Shown here: positions 48,881 through 59,443 of the stretch, piece after piece | Numbering within the stretch: the stretch's first letter is position 1 | Layout of the letters: every line of letters begins with the position of its first letter | From: Bradyrhizobium sp. SRL28 | Lineage (GTDB): Bacteria > Pseudomonadota > Alphaproteobacteria > Rhizobiales > Xanthobacteraceae | DNA length: 64,000 bases | NCBI RefSeq assembly: GCF_018596315.1 | Contig: NZ_JAHEAG010000001.1 | Coordinates: forward strand, 186,001-250,000 | Reading direction: 5' to 3' | The notes under the pieces: model-generated | Seen by the model: the letters and a program-made list of their open reading frames with translations, nothing else | Told to the model about the DNA's origin: nothing | The model's database searches: none | Position numbers and translations under genes: made by a program

Positions 48881-51148
48881 CTAAAGCACGAGAAAATCTA
48901 ACTCTGAGAGCGTTACGGCAGTATCGAACGTGGCAATCGCAGCATTTGATGTCGCGACCGCCCCGTCTGCATCCCAGTACAGCGTCCTGTTTGCATCTTT
49001 GTACAGAAATCGGCCGTGGTCGACATCGGCCAGACTCGACTTTGCAAGAGCAAAGTAGCTCGAATCCGGTAGCACACCTGTTGTGAGGCCGTAGTCGTCG
49101 CCATAGACGGCGAGGCAGTCGCCCTGGGCGGACGAGAAGTCGGTCACTCTGTCGGCGCTGGCGCGGAAGGGTTCGGCAAACACGAACTGATCCGCTCCAG
49201 GGCCGCCCGCGTAGATGTCGAAGCCCTCTCCGCCGATCAATATATCATCGCCGGCTTTACCTCGCAGCGTGTCCTTTCCGCGTTCGCCGCTCAGCACGTT
49301 ATTGCCGGCATTGCCGGTGATCGTGTTTGCGCTCCCATTGCCGATGCCGACGGTATCGTCGCTGCCTGTGAGCGTGAGATTCTCGATGTTCTTGCCGAGC
49401 ACGAAGCTGATTGAGCTCTTGACCCGATCGGAACCCTCGTGGAAGTTTTCGATCACGAGATCGCCCGGATTGTCGACGATGTAGAGGTCGTTGCCCGCGC
49501 CCCCGTACATGACGTCTGCGCCGAGGCCGCCGTCGATCTTATCACGGCCCGCCCCGCCGTAGACCGTGTCGTTGCCGCCCAGCGCCTGTATGGCGTCCTT
49601 TCCTCCCGCGCCGTAGATTGTGTCTTCTTCACCGGTGGGAAGCGACTGGCCCGGCACGGTCGTCACGGCATCGATGACATCCTTGGCGGCAGTGCCCATG
49701 ATCGTAGCGCCGGTGACATCGGTGACCTCGACGAAGATCGTTTGAAAATCAGACAGCGCTCCATCTGTTGCCTGCACCTCGACGGTATAGCAGTTGTCGA
49801 CGTCGCTATCCTCAGGGGACTCGAAATCCGGAGCTTCATTGAAGCTCAGCACCCCGGTGACCGGATCGATCGTGAACAAGAATTGATCCGCTCCTCCGGA
49901 GAGCGAATATGTCGGTGTTGTTTGATCCGGGTCTGTCGCCGTCACGATCGTCACGAAGCTCGAATTCTCGGGAACCGCAAGGCTTGCCGCGTCATTGCCG
50001 CCGTTCGACGTGATGACGGGCGCTGTGTTCTGATCAAGATTGACGACCGTCCATGTGACGGTTTGCTCAAGCTCGCTGCGGTCGCCTCGTACCCAGTCGG
50101 TCGGATCGTACGCACGCGCCGTGACCGTGTACTCTCCAGACCCGAAGCCGTAAGCAGCAAAGCTGAAGGTCTCGCCTACATCGACGAACGTTTTGCCGTT
50201 CACCGTCCAATCAACATCGATTACAGCCGGATCGATCGTGTCCACACTGAGGCTCTGCACGTCATATCTGGTCCCGGCATTGTCATCATAGCCGTCCAGT
50301 GGATCGACCAAGGCGTAGAAGTCGAGTATGAACTCCTCGATGGCAATCGGATCAAACGGTTGCCCGAGGATACGCATTTTTGAATCCAACGTCGGACGAT
50401 AGATCCCGAAATCGTATTGTCCGCCACCTTCATAGGCGCCCACGGTCCCGAGTATGGGGTCGACGTAGCCAAGCCACTCTGCCCACTTCTCGCCCGCTGG
50501 ATTTGTCGTAACGTTGATCTCGACTGGCTCGGCGCCCAAGTACATTTGTGGGATACCGCCGTACTCGTCTGCAAGCCCTGCAAATGAATGGCCGACCTCG
50601 TGGAGAGCAATTTCCTGGGCCATGACGTCGCCGGCCGCGTAAACGGCGAAGTAGCCTCCCCCGCCGCCATACTGCGTGTCATTTACGAGGACATAGCGCA
50701 TCTCGGCGGCGATGCCGGTGCCGCTCAACGCGGCGTCCATCGCTGTCGTGGCCTTCGTATCGTTCACGTACAAAAGCCGCTGGGTTACCCCGTCAAATAA
50801 GTAAGTAGCATCGAGCGCGGTATCCCGCACAATTCCGGCCGTCGGATCGTCCGCGCCCGATTCATTCGACACTACGTCGACAGCGTAGATGTTGAAGAAG
50901 TTTTCGTAGCGGCCAAACGGTTGGGTCAAGGCGCTATCGTCAAAGATGTAACTCAAATAATCGAGGATGTCGGACGTGAAGGTCGTATCGATCTCGGAAG
51001 AGGTATAACCGTCGCCGAGAAAAATGATGTCGACCCGATTGTCGCTGTCTCCGGTCACGACGATCGAGCGCAATCCTTCGGCCGGCACCGTGTACGCATC
51101 AGCCGCGCTTATCGCAGTAGTGGCGAGGGGGGTGTTCTGGTTATCCAT
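48881..51148 (-). CDS. Secreted M64-type metallopeptidase with cadherin-like and RTX repeats
   Basis: A 755-residue protein. Residues 25-285 resemble the IgA-peptidase M64 family with zinc motif HEVGH (183-187) and the following FAGLADEYGG. Residues 375-480 form a cadherin-like domain (APVITSNGG, ATDPDQTTPTYSLSGG). Residues 505-660 hold glycine/aspartate-rich calcium-binding RTX nonapeptides (GGNDTVYGGAGRDKIDGG and others). There is no N-terminal signal, and the extreme C-terminus (LSELDFLVL) is hydrophobic, so secretion through a type I system is expected. No such ABC/HlyD/TolC genes are nearby. It would be a calcium-dependent extracellular protease. Confidence 0.88.
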   Translation of the reverse strand: MDNQNTPLATTAISAADAYTVPAEGLRSIVVTGDSDNRVDIIFLGDGYTSSEIDTTFTSDILDYLSYIFDDSALTQPFGRYENFFNIYAVDVVSNESGADDPTAGIVRDTALDATYLFDGVTQRLLYVNDTKATTAMDAALSGTGIAAEMRYVLVNDTQYGGGGGYFAVYAAGDVMAQEIALHEVGHSFAGLADEYGGIPQMYLGAEPVEINVTTNPAGEKWAEWLGYVDPILGTVGAYEGGGQYDFGIYRPTLDSKMRILGQPFDPIAIEEFILDFYALVDPLDGYDDNAGTRYDVQSLSVDTIDPAVIDVDWTVNGKTFVDVGETFSFAAYGFGSGEYTVTARAYDPTDWVRGDRSELEQTVTWTVVNLDQNTAPVITSNGGNDAASLAVPENSSFVTIVTATDPDQTTPTYSLSGGADQFLFTIDPVTGVLSFNEAPDFESPEDSDVDNCYTVEVQATDGALSDFQTIFVEVTDVTGATIMGTAAKDVIDAVTTVPGQSLPTGEEDTIYGAGGKDAIQALGGNDTVYGGAGRDKIDGGLGADVMYGGAGNDLYIVDNPGDLVIENFHEGSDRVKSSISFVLGKNIENLTLTGSDDTVGIGNGSANTITGNAGNNVLSGERGKDTLRGKAGDDILIGGEGFDIYAGGPGADQFVFAEPFRASADRVTDFSSAQGDCLAVYGDDYGLTTGVLPDSSYFALAKSSLADVDHGRFLYKDANRTLYWDADGAVATSNAAIATFDTAVTLSELDFLVL

Positions 51149-51504
51149 TTGCGCCTCCTCGCTGTGGCAAAGCGGTTAGCGACAGGACTACTTACCTGAG
51201 TCTGTGCCCGTGCTGGCAGATCACGCTCGCCAACAGCAGCCTGAACCAATCTCCTGCCATCGAGTCTATTGCGGTTTCGCGTAGCCATTTGTGAAGTAGC
51301 CCACCGAAAAGCAAAAACCACGCATGCTTTGCGTTGAACATTTGGCAGATTTCTCTCACCGCCACCGGTTGATCATGCGAAATCTCGGCCGCGCTTCGGC
51401 GGCGTCCCGCCGGCAACATACGTCCTACGATTCTAAACCCTTGCGGTTACCGCGCCCGCCCACCATCATTGGTGCCAATTCTTTCTCGCAGCCAGGTGAT
51501 GATC
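51149..51504. other. Intergenic region between the RTX protease and glycosyltransferase, nothing clear
   Basis: About 355 bases with no recognisable gene. A leftward frame of 75 codons (51192-51419) has no ribosome site or family resemblance. It must hold the promoters of two divergent genes, but I see no obvious operator or repeat. Confidence 0.4.
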
Positions 51505-52341
51505 ATGCCGGGCACGCGCAATTGGCCGCTCCGCGACGGTGAACAGATCATCGCTTGCAATGGAAGCCTCTTGGGCCATAGGCACTTTTTGATCGGAATA
51601 ACCCGCGTTCGCAATGAAGCACTTATCCTCCGGGATACACTGGACTACGTCGGTAAACACGTCGATGCGATCGTCGCTTATGATGACGCGAGTACGGATC
51701 GAACGCTGGAGATTCTTGGCGGAAACCCGAAAGTCGCTCTGATCGTAACAAATCGGTCGTGGGAAGCGGATATCGATGCACGCCGGATTGCCGAGGGTCG
51801 ACATCGCGGACTTTTGCTGCAGACGGCGCGCGAACATTTGCAGTTCGATTGGATGTTTTGCTTCGATGCGGATGAGCGCGTTACCGGCGATCTACGCGGA
51901 TACATGGAACGAACGCATTCCAGCGATTGCGACGGCGTGCGCGTTCAACTGTTCGACGCCTATATGACTGCTGGCGATCATGCACCCTATCAAGCCGATC
52001 GCGAACTATTGGGCTTTCGTCGTTTCTTCGGCCCGGAACGCCGAGATATTTTGATGTTGTGGCGAAACCGGTTGGAGGTCTTCTTCGCGAAGCATCATGG
52101 GCGAGAGCCGGGTGGTGTCGAACACGTGGTGACCGGTCCGTATTGCCAACACTATGGCAAGTCGCTATCGGTCGAACATTGGGAAGAGACTTGCGAATAC
52201 TACATGCGACACTTTCCGTTCGATACCTACGGAAGAAAATGGCGCGATCGCAAAGGTCGAGCAATCCACACCCAATCCGACTTCATGCGGCCCTTGTATG
52301 AGTGGGGTGACACGCTCTTCGCCAATGCGGTGAAGATGTGA
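51505..52341 (+). CDS. Family 2-like glycosyltransferase
   Basis: About 278 residues. GITRVRNEALILRDTLDYV and DAIVAYDDASTDRTLEIL are the nucleotide-sugar-binding start of a GT-A fold and FCFDADERV contains the DxD-type motif. The ATG at 51505 has AGGTGA five bases upstream; ATG at 51499 and a TTG at 51469 are alternatives. It probably adds a sugar to a surface polysaccharide or protein. It stands alone between the RTX protease and the TPR gene. Confidence 0.82.
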   Translation: MPGTRNWPLRDGEQIIACNGSLLGHRHFLIGITRVRNEALILRDTLDYVGKHVDAIVAYDDASTDRTLEILGGNPKVALIVTNRSWEADIDARRIAEGRHRGLLLQTAREHLQFDWMFCFDADERVTGDLRGYMERTHSSDCDGVRVQLFDAYMTAGDHAPYQADRELLGFRRFFGPERRDILMLWRNRLEVFFAKHHGREPGGVEHVVTGPYCQHYGKSLSVEHWEETCEYYMRHFPFDTYGRKWRDRKGRAIHTQSDFMRPLYEWGDTLFANAVKM

Positions 52342-52600
52342 CTTGTCCGAAAATCGAACGTGCGTCCCGCTTCGTGCTCTGAATCTACCTCCGCTTTCGG
52401 CGGAACAGCGGATACGGCCGGGCTTGCCACTGGTTGGTCCCGGTCGCGAATGAACCCAAAGCAGAACTCCGAGACGAATCTAAGTGCATGCTGGGAGCGC
52501 GGAAAGGTCAATTGCACTGCCATGATCGGTGGTTTTGGCGAAGGAGCGGAAGTCGTATAGTTGAATCCATTCTTTTCAGATGAGGCAGAGGGAGCAATCC
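52342..52600. other. Intergenic region with possible remnant of a dispersed repeat
   Basis: No credible gene. The segment around 52376-52420 (ACCTCCGCTTTCGGCGGAAC) contains the hairpin CCGC-TTTC-GGCGG and reminds me of dispersed elements in Bradyrhizobium that translate to SAFGGxAD strings. A 66-codon rightward frame (52360-52560) runs through it but lacks a ribosome site. Confidence 0.35.
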
Positions 52601-54187
52601 ATGCGGAAGTCTCTATTCGGGGTCACCGTCGCGGCTCTTGTCCTACCAATGGCTCAGCCGCTGGCCGCGCAAGACGATGTCGATCAGCAGCTGGGCAACG
52701 TGCACTTCAAGACCTCCTGCAACGACGTTGCGCAGCGTCGCTTCGATCGCGGCATGCGCTATCAGCACTCCTTCTGGTACACCAATGCCAAGGAGGTCTT
52801 TGAGGAGGCCGTCAAGGCTGATCCCACATGCGCCATGGCATATTGGGGCATCGCGCTCACGCTGATGGACAACCCACACGCCGCAATCCCGCGGCCGAAC
52901 CTCGCGCCTGGCCTCGCCGCTATCACGAAAGCCAAGGAGATGGGGGCCAAGACCGAGCGCGAACGCGACTACATCGACGCGCTTATGGTGATGTACACGG
53001 ACTACGACAATATCCCTCACGTCCAGCGCATGCGCGCCCTGCGCGACAAACAGGCGCAGATCGCAGCGAAATATCCGGACGACGACGAAGCCCAGATTGG
53101 CTACGCAATCACGCTCAACACATCGGCGGACCTGAACGACAAGACTTACGCGCAGCAGACCAAGGGCGCGGGAATCCTGGAGCCGATGTCCATACGGCTA
53201 CCGCAGCATCCGGGCGTGACGCATTACCTGATCCACCTCTACGACTATCCGGCGACCGCGCAGAAAGGCCTCGACGCGGCCAACCGCTACGCCAAGATCG
53301 CGCCGGCCGCGCCGCACGCCCAGCACATGCCGTCGCACATTTACACCCGTGTCGGCTATTGGAAGGAATCGATCGCCTCCAACGCCGCCTCCGTGAAAGC
53401 AGCGAAGGCCGAGAAGTCGGTGGGCAATTACCTGCACGCGCAGGATTACATGGTTTATGCCCACCTTCAGCTCGCCCAGGACCAGCAGGCGCGCGCCGTC
53501 ATGGACGACATGATAAAGGAGACCGACTTCAAGGCGACGGTCGTGGCAGCCGACTACGCGCTGGCAGCCTCGCCGGCCCGGTATGCGGTCGATCGCGGCG
53601 ACTGGGACGCCGCCTCGCAACTATCTGTCAGGCAGAGCGGCTTGAACTACGCGATGGCGATCACGCACTTCGCGCGCTCGCTCGGCGCGGCGCGCTCTGG
53701 CAAGCCGGAAGCAGCCAAGGCCGACATTCAAAAGCTCGCAGAACTGCGCGACAAGTTGCGCGACGCCAAGGATAATTATTGGTCGCAGATCGTTGACATC
53801 CAGCATCAGGTCGCCGTTGCCTGGGTGCTTCATGCAGAGGGCAAGTACGACGAGGCTCTCAAGGCCATGAGTGCTGCAGCGGACGCCGAGGACAAGACCG
53901 AGAAGCATGTGGTCACGCCCGGTCCGCTGGCGCCGGCGCGCGAGCTCTACGGCTTTATGCTGCTCGATCGCGGCATGGCCAAGGAGGCGCTTGCGGCATT
54001 CGAGGCCACCAAGGCCAAGGAGCCGAACCGCTTGCAGGGTTACGCAGGCGCGGCAAAGGCAGCCGACACGCTCGGTGACAAGGCCGCGGCGCGGCAGAAC
54101 TATCAGCAACTCGTGACGCTGACGGCGAACGCCGACACGGAGCGGCGGGAGGTTGCGGCGGCGAAGACGTATCTCGCCAGCAACTAG
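52601..54187 (+). CDS. Exported TPR-repeat protein
   Basis: A 528-residue protein with a signal peptide (MRKSLFGVTVAALVLPMAQPLAA). Tetratricopeptide-like helical pairs run through it, for example RRFDRGMRYQHSFWYTNAKEVFEEAVKADPTCAMAYWG at the start and AVAWVLHAEGKYDEALKAM and FMLLDRGMAKEALAAFEATKAKEPN near the end. HMPSHIYTRVGYW lies in the middle and is conserved in a family of uncharacterised exported TPR proteins. GGGAG precedes the ATG. It is followed 28 bases later by a small exported protein. Likely a periplasmic scaffold; partner unknown. Confidence 0.85.
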   Translation: MRKSLFGVTVAALVLPMAQPLAAQDDVDQQLGNVHFKTSCNDVAQRRFDRGMRYQHSFWYTNAKEVFEEAVKADPTCAMAYWGIALTLMDNPHAAIPRPNLAPGLAAITKAKEMGAKTERERDYIDALMVMYTDYDNIPHVQRMRALRDKQAQIAAKYPDDDEAQIGYAITLNTSADLNDKTYAQQTKGAGILEPMSIRLPQHPGVTHYLIHLYDYPATAQKGLDAANRYAKIAPAAPHAQHMPSHIYTRVGYWKESIASNAASVKAAKAEKSVGNYLHAQDYMVYAHLQLAQDQQARAVMDDMIKETDFKATVVAADYALAASPARYAVDRGDWDAASQLSVRQSGLNYAMAITHFARSLGAARSGKPEAAKADIQKLAELRDKLRDAKDNYWSQIVDIQHQVAVAWVLHAEGKYDEALKAMSAAADAEDKTEKHVVTPGPLAPARELYGFMLLDRGMAKEALAAFEATKAKEPNRLQGYAGAAKAADTLGDKAAARQNYQQLVTLTANADTERREVAAAKTYLASN

Positions 54188-54215
54188 CCCGACCAGAAGC
54201 GAGAACGGTGGCGCA

Positions 54216-54773
54216 ATGAGAAGGGTAGCTATCGCCGTCGCAGCAGCCGCGCTGGGGTGCGTACCAGTGGCGGCGTTGGCGTGGTTCGGTCTGCCACGGC
54301 ACACGGCCGCAACTGCGACCGTGCCGGTATGGACCGAGGTGGCCTGGCCCTTCCCCATCGATCAGTGGGGGAAGGGAAAGGCATTTCGCTGCAAGGCGGC
54401 TAACTGCGGCGCCGAGGTGAACCTCTATCTGCGTGCCAAGATAGGATTTTGCAATTGCACGACCGGTGTGGCCGATGACGAAGATCTAGATCGTATGGGC
54501 GATCTCGTTCTCGTCGGCGAAGTTTCACCGCTCGGCGCCGGCCGTCCGATCAGCATTGCGTGGATGAAAGGTCGCAGCCGCGCCTACACGCTCAACGCTC
54601 GCAATCCGCCTGGCAAGACGGCGATATCGGTCGTTTTTAGGGAGCGCTGCGACATGATTGCAGCGACCGCCGTGCTCGGCCACGATCGGCCTGAAGCTAT
54701 CGAGCCCAGTGTGATCGAGTTTCTCAATGGCAATACGGTGATGCGCTGGGCCGAGATCACGCTTGGCCTCTGA
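54216..54773 (+). CDS. Exported protein of unknown function with conserved-looking cysteines
   Basis: A 185-residue product with signal peptide MRRVAIAVAAAALGCVPVAALA. The mature part has CKAANCGAEVNLYLRAKIGFCNCTTGVADDEDLDRMGDL, so four clustered cysteines, and one later (FRERCDMI). The lone cysteine in the signal (position 15) is not in a lipobox. It follows the TPR gene by 28 bases and is probably cotranscribed with it. I do not recognise the family; a disulfide-stabilised periplasmic domain is likely. Confidence 0.7.
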   Translation: MRRVAIAVAAAALGCVPVAALAWFGLPRHTAATATVPVWTEVAWPFPIDQWGKGKAFRCKAANCGAEVNLYLRAKIGFCNCTTGVADDEDLDRMGDLVLVGEVSPLGAGRPISIAWMKGRSRAYTLNARNPPGKTAISVVFRERCDMIAATAVLGHDRPEAIEPSVIEFLNGNTVMRWAEITLGL

Positions 54774-54906
54774 TGCGAGTGCGCCAGCGAAGCGAACTGG
54801 GTTGCCGCCAAATCACCCTGTCCATGATGCCTGGACTACGGCTCAGTCGAGCAACACCCCCGCGGCCATGGCAGGCAAGACTGCCCAACTGGGATAGAGA
54901 CGGCAA

Positions 54907-55278
54907 ATGGACATTCGAGCTGCCCTGAAGGAGCTATGTGAAGCGTTCAACGCGCACGACCTTGATCGCATCATGACATTCTTTTCTGACGATTGTATTT
55001 TGGAGATGCCGAGGGGAAGCAGTCCGTGGGGCTCCCGTTTCGAGGGCAAACGGAATGTACGAGAAGCGCTGGCAATGCGCTTTGAAGGCTTGCCCGATGT
55101 CCACTACGGCAACGATGAGCATTTTGTCGATGCGGCTGCCGATACCGGCATCTCAAAATGGACCCTCACAGGAACCACCCGCGAGGGCACGCGAAAGGAG
55201 GTCCGCGGTTGTGACTTCTACACGTTCCGCAACGGCAAGGTGATCCGCAAGGATTCGTACTGGAAAATCACGGATTGA
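54907..55278 (+). CDS. NTF2/SnoaL-like small protein
   Basis: A 123-residue NTF2-like domain: LKELCEAFNAHDLDRIMTFFSDDCILEMPRG is the cone-forming helix and first strand, KWTLTGTTREGTRKEVRGCDFYTFRNGKVIRKDSYWKI the typical sheet. Such proteins are isomerases, cyclases, dehydratases or simple ligand binders. AGAGACGG lies just before the ATG. It is a single gene convergent with the aspartokinase. Confidence 0.85.
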   Translation: MDIRAALKELCEAFNAHDLDRIMTFFSDDCILEMPRGSSPWGSRFEGKRNVREALAMRFEGLPDVHYGNDEHFVDAAADTGISKWTLTGTTREGTRKEVRGCDFYTFRNGKVIRKDSYWKITD

Positions 55279-55366
55279 GAGTCCGGTTTTGGCACATAGC
55301 GTCGTTTCGCAGCGATGCGGAGTGTGGTCATCATCGCATAGCGGACAAGCCATCCGCTCGGTAGAT

Positions 55367-56575
55367 TCACGGGTTCTCGGCCTGGATCAGCGAATGCAAA
55401 GCCTTGACCGCGGCCTCGCGGCTCTCGACAGGAACAAATAGATTTACCGAATGCGGTGACAAGACATATTTGTCGGCGACAATCCCGTGATGCCCGAGAA
55501 TCTGAATCGCCTTAAACGGCAAGTCCGAGGAAACGCCACCGAAGCAAGTAAGGCTCACCGAGCTCAAGGTCTCGCGCTGTTGGCGCAAGTCTTTACTCCC
55601 CTCCAGCGTTCGCAGCAAAGTGTCGAGCGACTCCGAATCGGAAGTCATCATGATGCGGGTTTTTCCGGCGGTGAAAGCCGAGGCGAGGAGTTGCGGCCAA
55701 GACAAGCCGTTTTGCTTGAGATGCTGCGCGAATTTCTCAAAGCCTTGATTGAGATCCGTCGAATCGATCTCCACATGCTCAATGCGAGCCATCGAGTTGA
55801 CGGCCAGAACTTTTCCGGTTTCCATCCCCGTGACCTCTCTCATCACTTGCGTGCTGTGTTCAGCGCCGCCCAATTTTTTCAGGACCAAAGGAACGTTTTG
55901 GCTTTGTGCCAGCTCCACGCTGCGAAAATGCAGGACCTTGGCGCCCCAAAAACACATTTCGGATAGCGACGCAAAATCCAGCTGACGCAGGGGTTTTGAA
56001 TTCGCCACGATGCGCGGATCGGCCGAACAAACTCCGTCGACCTCTTTGATAATCTCACAACGCTCGGCTTGCAGTGCCGCTGCCATGGCAACCGCAGTGG
56101 TGTCGCTGCCACCCCGGCCCAGCGTGGTAATTTCCTTGGTCAGCGGGTTCACGCCCTGAAAGCCGGCCAAAACCACGATGCGTCCGCGGTCGAGTTCTTC
56201 GCGCACGCGAATGGGCCGCACATCCAGGATGCGCGCGGAAGAGTGGGATTCGTCGGTCATCACTCCGGCCTGGCTGCCGGTAAAACTAATCGCCGGCACG
56301 CCAAAATCGGACAGCGCCATGCTCATCAGAGACATACTGATGCGCTCGCCGGTGGTTAACAGCATATCGAGTTCACGCCGATTGGGATGCGGGCTTACTT
56401 GATAAGCCATCTTAACAAGTTCATCGGTGGTCTTTCCCATCGCTGAAACGATCACTACGACCCGATGACCACGCCTCTGTAGATCGGCGAGATTGCCCGC
56501 GACCGCGCGGATTTTTGCCGGTGTTTCGAGACAGGCACCGCCGTATTTTTGCACGATGATGGGATTGTTGCGCAT
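55367..56575 (-). CDS. lysC: Aspartate kinase, divergent type
   Basis: A 402-residue aspartokinase. [19 protein letters not shown] replaces the usual KFGGTS start, [18 protein letters not shown] and [14 protein letters not shown] are the ATP/aspartate-binding motifs, and two C-terminal ACT domains ([32 protein letters not shown]) provide feedback control by an amino acid. It phosphorylates aspartate, the first step to lysine, threonine and methionine. The sequence is unlike the common alphaproteobacterial LysC, and the coding DNA looks less GC-rich than the nitrate genes next to it, so this may be a second, horizontally acquired copy. No partner pathway genes are adjacent. Confidence 0.88.
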   Translation of the reverse strand: MRNNPIIVQKYGGACLETPAKIRAVAGNLADLQRRGHRVVVIVSAMGKTTDELVKMAYQVSPHPNRRELDMLLTTGERISMSLMSMALSDFGVPAISFTGSQAGVMTDESHSSARILDVRPIRVREELDRGRIVVLAGFQGVNPLTKEITTLGRGGSDTTAVAMAAALQAERCEIIKEVDGVCSADPRIVANSKPLRQLDFASLSEMCFWGAKVLHFRSVELAQSQNVPLVLKKLGGAEHSTQVMREVTGMETGKVLAVNSMARIEHVEIDSTDLNQGFEKFAQHLKQNGLSWPQLLASAFTAGKTRIMMTSDSESLDTLLRTLEGSKDLRQQRETLSSVSLTCFGGVSSDLPFKAIQILGHHGIVADKYVLSPHSVNLFVPVESREAAVKALHSLIQAENP

Positions 56576-56724
56576 TCTACTTTCAGAATATGTCCCGAGA
56601 GAGCCCTGCACGCCAGCAGGAACAGGAGCGCTGCAGTGCGGCATTGTGCATAAAGCTGCCGCCGGATCGGCACGGTCGCTACGCTCCCTTGCGCAAACCC
56701 GCAGGCAATGACGTGAAGGGTGAC

Positions 56725-59430
56725 CTAATTCGCCGCCACCAGCTTCCGCTGCGCAGGCTCGCTCGTGCCGGTCTGCGCGATCAGCCGCTTCAGCTCGGGA
56801 ATGCAGGAACCGCAATTGGTGCCCGCTTTCAGCCTGGCGCCGATGTCCGCGGCCGAACGCGCGCCGCCCGCGATGGTATCGCAGATGGTGTTGCGGCCGA
56901 CACCGAAGCAGGCGCAGACGATCGGACCGGTGTTCGCAAGGCCATCTACCGATTTGCCCGACAGAAGCATGCGGCGCTGGTCGTTGCCGAGCGCATCCGC
57001 GGCGAACAGGTCCTTGACCACATTCCAGTCGCCGGCGTCCCGCGCAGGCCCGATGAACAGGCAGGTCTCGATGCGGTCGCCGCTAAAGGACGCCGCGCGA
57101 TACACGCCGCCGCCGAAATCCTTGTATTCGGCAAGGTCATCCGAGGTCACGGATTTCAGCCAGGACTGCCAACCCGCAATATCAGCGTTGTCGGCAAACA
57201 GATAGCCGTAGCCGCCATTGACGGCGACGCGCGCGCTCCAGGCGTGCTCCAGCAAAGCCAGCGGCTTGCGCGACAGTGCAAAGCCCCGGAACACATATTC
57301 GTAAGGCGTGATCGATACCGGCGTCGCCTTGTTCTCGGGCTGGCCGGAGAACGGATCGGTGATGGGAGCCACCAGCGAACCGACACGCGCGCCGGTCGCG
57401 TTGGCCTCGCTCCAGTGGATCGGCGCGAACAGCATACCGCGCTGTTGGCGTTCGCTGACGACGACCCGGAGCGTGCACTGCCCGTGGTCGGTCGTGACCC
57501 GTGCGAAGTCGCCGTCGGCCACGCCAAACTTCAAGGCGTCGTCGGGATGGACCTCAACGAACGGCTCCGGCAGATGCTGGCCAAGCCGCGGGCTCATCCC
57601 CGTGCGGGTCATGGTGTGCCACTGGTCGCGGATGCGGCCGGTGTTCAGTCGCAGCGGCCGCGCCGCCGTGGTCTCGGTCCGCAGTGCCGGCATTTCCGGC
57701 GCGATGAAACGGGCCTTGAAATCGTTGGCGAAGAAACCGCCTTCGGCGAAGAAGCGCGCTTGCGGCTCACTGCCCTGCCGAATTGGCCACTGCACCGGCG
57801 CCATCGCGTCGAAATCGCTGTCCGACAGCGACTGCAGCGCGCCGATGTCGAAGTCGCGCACGCCCTCGTTTTCGAATGCCGAGAGCGACGCGTGCTCACG
57901 GAAAATATCCGCCGCCGAGGTGAAGCCGAAGGCCGCGCCGAAGCCGAGGCGCCTGGCAACCTCGCTCATGATCCACCAATCGGGCTTCGCCTCGCCGGGC
58001 GCGGAAAGGAACGCGCGCTGCCGCGAGATGCACCGTTCCGAATTGGTCACGGTGCCGGATTTCTCGCCCCATGCCTGCGCCGGCAGCAGCACATGCGTGC
58101 CCGCATCCACCGTGTCGTTGGAAACCACGTTCTCGGAAACCACGAACAGTTCGAGCTTCTTCAGCGCGTCGCGAACGCCGTCGGCGTTCGGCAACGACAC
58201 CGCCGGATTGGTGCCCATCACCCACAACGCCTTGATCTCGCCGCGCGCAATGGCCTCGAACATCTGGACGGCCTTCAGGCCTTCATGGGTGGCGATGCGC
58301 GGCGCCTTCCAGAACCGGCGCACGCGATCGATGTCGGGCGGCGTGAAGCCCATATGGGCGGCGAGCTGGTTGGCGAGCCCGCCGACCTCGCGCCCGCCCA
58401 TCGCATTGGGCTGCCCGGTCAACGAGAACGGCGACGCGCCCGGCAGGCCGATCCGTCCGGTCGCGAGGTGGCAGTTAAGGATGGCGTTGACCTTGTCGGT
58501 GCCTTGGGCCGACTGGTTGACGCCCTGCGAATAGAGCGTCACCACGCGCGGCGTATTGGCAAACATCTGGAAGAATGCCGCGACGTCTTGTTCCGGGAGG
58601 CCGGTCGCCAGCGCGGTGGCCCCGACGCTGCCCGCGATATTGCGCGCGCGGGCGATGGCGTCGTCGAAGCCGGTGGTGTGGAGTTCCATGTAGTCGCGAT
58701 CGAGCGCGCCGTTGTCGGCAAGATGCACCAGCAATCCGCTGAACAGCGCCGTATCGGTGCCCGGCTTCAATCCCAGGAACAAATCGTCGTCGCCAACGGT
58801 ATCGGTCCGGCGCGGATCGATCACGATCATCCGCGCGCCGCGCTTCTGCTTGTTGGCAAGCATGCGCTGGTACAGCACCGGATGGCACCAGGCCGCGTTG
58901 GAGCCGACCAGCACCAGAAGATCCGCCTCGTCGAGATCTTCATAGCAGCCCGGCACCGTGTCGGCGCCGAAGGCGCGGCGGTGGCCCGCCACCGAAGAGG
59001 CCATGCAGAGCCGCGAATTGGTGTCGACATTGGCGCTGCCGATAAAGCCCTTCATCAGCTTGTTGGCGACGTAGTAATCCTCGGTCAATAACTGACCCGA
59101 GAGATAGAACGCGACGGCGCCCGGACCGTCGCGCGCGATGATGTGCTGGAAGCGGTGCGCGACATGGTCGAGCGCGTCGCTCCAGGCCACCCGCTCCATG
59201 GTCCCCTTGCCGCAGCGGATCATCGGATAGAGCAACCGGTTGGTCAGGCCGAGCGTCTCGCCGAGCGCCGATCCCTTCGAGCAGAGCCGGCCGAAATTGG
59301 CGGGATGCTCGGGATCGCCCGATATCGCCGCCCCGCCCCGCCCGTCCGGCGTCGCCAGGATGCCGCAGCCGACGCCGCAATAGGCGCAGGTGGTGCTGAC
59401 GGCACGCAGGTCGGGATCGATGGCAGTCAT
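56725..59430 (-). CDS. nasC: Assimilatory nitrate reductase catalytic subunit
   Basis: A 901-residue cytoplasmic molybdopterin enzyme. The N-terminal [4Fe-4S] motif is [12 protein letters not shown] with the fourth Cys in RLCSKGS. Molybdopterin-guanine-dinucleotide-binding segments ([36 protein letters not shown]) follow. A C-terminal BFD-like [2Fe-2S] domain ([30 protein letters not shown]) marks the NasA/NasC type that accepts electrons from a flavoprotein. It reduces nitrate to nitrite. It is the last gene of the leftward nitrate locus, 13 bases after the flavoprotein gene. In B. diazoefficiens the corresponding gene is called nasC. Confidence 0.95.
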   Translation of the reverse strand: MTAIDPDLRAVSTTCAYCGVGCGILATPDGRGGAAISGDPEHPANFGRLCSKGSALGETLGLTNRLLYPMIRCGKGTMERVAWSDALDHVAHRFQHIIARDGPGAVAFYLSGQLLTEDYYVANKLMKGFIGSANVDTNSRLCMASSVAGHRRAFGADTVPGCYEDLDEADLLVLVGSNAAWCHPVLYQRMLANKQKRGARMIVIDPRRTDTVGDDDLFLGLKPGTDTALFSGLLVHLADNGALDRDYMELHTTGFDDAIARARNIAGSVGATALATGLPEQDVAAFFQMFANTPRVVTLYSQGVNQSAQGTDKVNAILNCHLATGRIGLPGASPFSLTGQPNAMGGREVGGLANQLAAHMGFTPPDIDRVRRFWKAPRIATHEGLKAVQMFEAIARGEIKALWVMGTNPAVSLPNADGVRDALKKLELFVVSENVVSNDTVDAGTHVLLPAQAWGEKSGTVTNSERCISRQRAFLSAPGEAKPDWWIMSEVARRLGFGAAFGFTSAADIFREHASLSAFENEGVRDFDIGALQSLSDSDFDAMAPVQWPIRQGSEPQARFFAEGGFFANDFKARFIAPEMPALRTETTAARPLRLNTGRIRDQWHTMTRTGMSPRLGQHLPEPFVEVHPDDALKFGVADGDFARVTTDHGQCTLRVVVSERQQRGMLFAPIHWSEANATGARVGSLVAPITDPFSGQPENKATPVSITPYEYVFRGFALSRKPLALLEHAWSARVAVNGGYGYLFADNADIAGWQSWLKSVTSDDLAEYKDFGGGVYRAASFSGDRIETCLFIGPARDAGDWNVVKDLFAADALGNDQRRMLLSGKSVDGLANTGPIVCACFGVGRNTICDTIAGGARSAADIGARLKAGTNCGSCIPELKRLIAQTGTSEPAQRKLVAAN

Positions 59431-59443
59431 GGTGGCAACCGGA

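Noticed and set aside
51192..51419. Leftward 75-codon frame between the RTX protease and the glycosyltransferase
   Set aside because: Composition and start context do not support a gene; no homology recognised.
52360..52560. Rightward 66-codon frame upstream of the TPR gene
   Set aside because: No ribosome site, no recognisable family, and part of it resembles a dispersed repeat.
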